Source of the DNA: an uncultured Bacteroidales bacterium
GTDB taxonomy: Bacteria > Bacteroidota > Bacteroidia > Bacteroidales > UBA932
DNA: 64,000 bases
Assembly (NCBI GenBank): GCA_947179325.1
Contig: CAMXAU010000011.1
Span: forward strand, 23,892 to 87,891
Direction of reading: 5' to 3'
The notes under the pieces were generated by a model. That model searched no databases and was not told the DNA's origin. It saw nothing but the letters and a program-made list of their open reading frames with translations. Below are positions 63,794 through 64,000 of the stretch, piece by piece (position 1 is the stretch's first letter; each line of letters starts with the position of its first letter). The position numbers and the translations under genes are program-made.

Positions 63794-64000
63794 TTAATCA
63801 ATATCCGACTCACGAGCTGTACTTAGAGATGAATCCTGCAAGGCAAGAACTTCCTCAAGAGACAAGCCTGTGCATTTAGAAACCGTCTCTGCTGGAATGC
63901 CTTCCACGAGAAAGCGCGAGGCGGTCTTCATGGCTGTCTCGCGTGCGCCCCTCGCCTCTCCCTCGGCAAGACCACGCCTGTAGTGCTGGTCTATCGCATA
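63794..64000 (-). CDS. C-terminal fragment of an Rpn/PD-(D/E)XK nuclease family protein (cut by window edge)
   Basis: The frame is open from base 64000 to the TAA at 63794-63796, giving 68 residues. It contains RRGLAEGEARGARETAMKTASRFLVEGIPAETVSKCTGLSLEEVLAL, the Glu/Arg/Gly-rich helix and the small helix-turn-helix-like tail found at the C-terminus of Rpn family recombination-promoting nuclease/putative transposase proteins. The catalytic domain lies beyond the window. Such proteins are often multi-copy in Bacteroidales genomes. Confidence 0.65.
   Translation of the reverse strand, partial: YAIDQHYRRGLAEGEARGARETAMKTASRFLVEGIPAETVSKCTGLSLEEVLALQDSSLSTARESDID

Noticed and set aside
1..64000. 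tRNA or rRNA genes, CRISPR arrays, IS elements and attachment sites
   Set aside because: Reading both strands of the spacers I saw no T-loop sequence in a tRNA context, no spaced repeats and no transposase with terminal repeats; the Rpn-like fragment at the right edge is not accompanied by such repeats in the window.

Overview
The window looks like chromosomal DNA from a member of the phylum Bacteroidota, most likely order Bacteroidales and a gut-type carbohydrate scavenger. The support is internal. There are SusC/SusD pairs and large TonB-dependent receptors, a NigD-like lipoprotein, DUF1735 (BT_3987 N-terminal) lipoproteins and a VTC/DUF4956/DUF2490 cluster. The spacers carry many Bacteroidota-type promoters (a -7 box of the form TAnnTTTG, sometimes with a TTTG-like -33 box) instead of E. 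coli-type -35/-10 boxes. An oxygen-independent ribonucleotide reductase (nrdD/nrdG) points to anaerobic life. The exact genus cannot be fixed from the sequence. I see no rRNA, tRNA, CRISPR array, IS element or prophage.

Layout. 1-8214: two paralogous TonB-dependent receptors (the first cut by the window edge) flank a DPE2-like 4-alpha-glucanotransferase. The second receptor is put out of frame by a run of eight G in its signal-peptide codons. 8359-18917: housekeeping and transport genes (prenyl diphosphate synthase, RsgA GTPase, MATE exporter, SGNH hydrolase, organophosphate-type MFS transporter, U32 peptidase, NigD-like lipoprotein, malate dehydrogenase, phosphopantetheinyl transferase). 19024-27016: a five-gene polysaccharide utilisation operon (SusC, SusD, GH18 endoglycosidase, two DUF1735 surface lipoproteins), closed by a strong terminator and resembling the endo-beta-N-acetylglucosaminidase loci used for N-glycans. 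27290-30099: nrdD-nrdG. 30062-34454 (minus): TPR protein, EnvC-like murein hydrolase activator and an SDR with a zinc-ribbon-like tail. 34599-36348: ECF sigma factor overlapping an anti-sigma-like membrane protein with a beta-barrel-like C-terminus. 36487-37999: MlaF/MlaE-type lipid ABC transporter. 38205-41110: YifB/ComM ATPase, IspE and TsaE. 41404-42618: unknown lipoprotein. 42677-46310 (minus): sufB-pnuC-sufC-sufD, with a vitamin transporter inside an iron-sulfur operon and a short SufD. 46402-50880: RecO, RdgB, S41 protease and a second MATE exporter. 51039-53900: a tightly overlapped four-gene operon (YD-repeat-like secreted protein, VTC-domain protein, DUF4956 membrane protein, DUF2490 barrel) behind a promoter whose -33 box sits in a perfect palindrome. 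53998-57404: LTxxQ-type periplasmic protein with a Gly/Pro/Arg-rich insert, RNase R, YkvA. 57687-61317: a sugar-metabolism operon (phosphoglycerate mutase, ROK kinase, mannose-6-phosphate isomerase). 61574-64000: M3 peptidase lipoprotein and the C-terminus of an Rpn-like nuclease.

How it fits together. The surface systems (TonB receptors, the GH18 locus) would capture glycans. The glucanotransferase, ROK kinase, mannose-6-phosphate isomerase and phosphoglycerate mutase would feed the sugars into glycolysis. Envelope maintenance (Mla, EnvC, TPR) and stress or regulatory functions (ECF sigma, RNase R, LTxxQ protein) fill the rest. The most notable observations are the eight-base C/G tracts at the 5' ends of two TonB-dependent transporter genes, one out of frame and one in frame, and the VTC/DUF4956/DUF2490 operon with its palindromic promoter.
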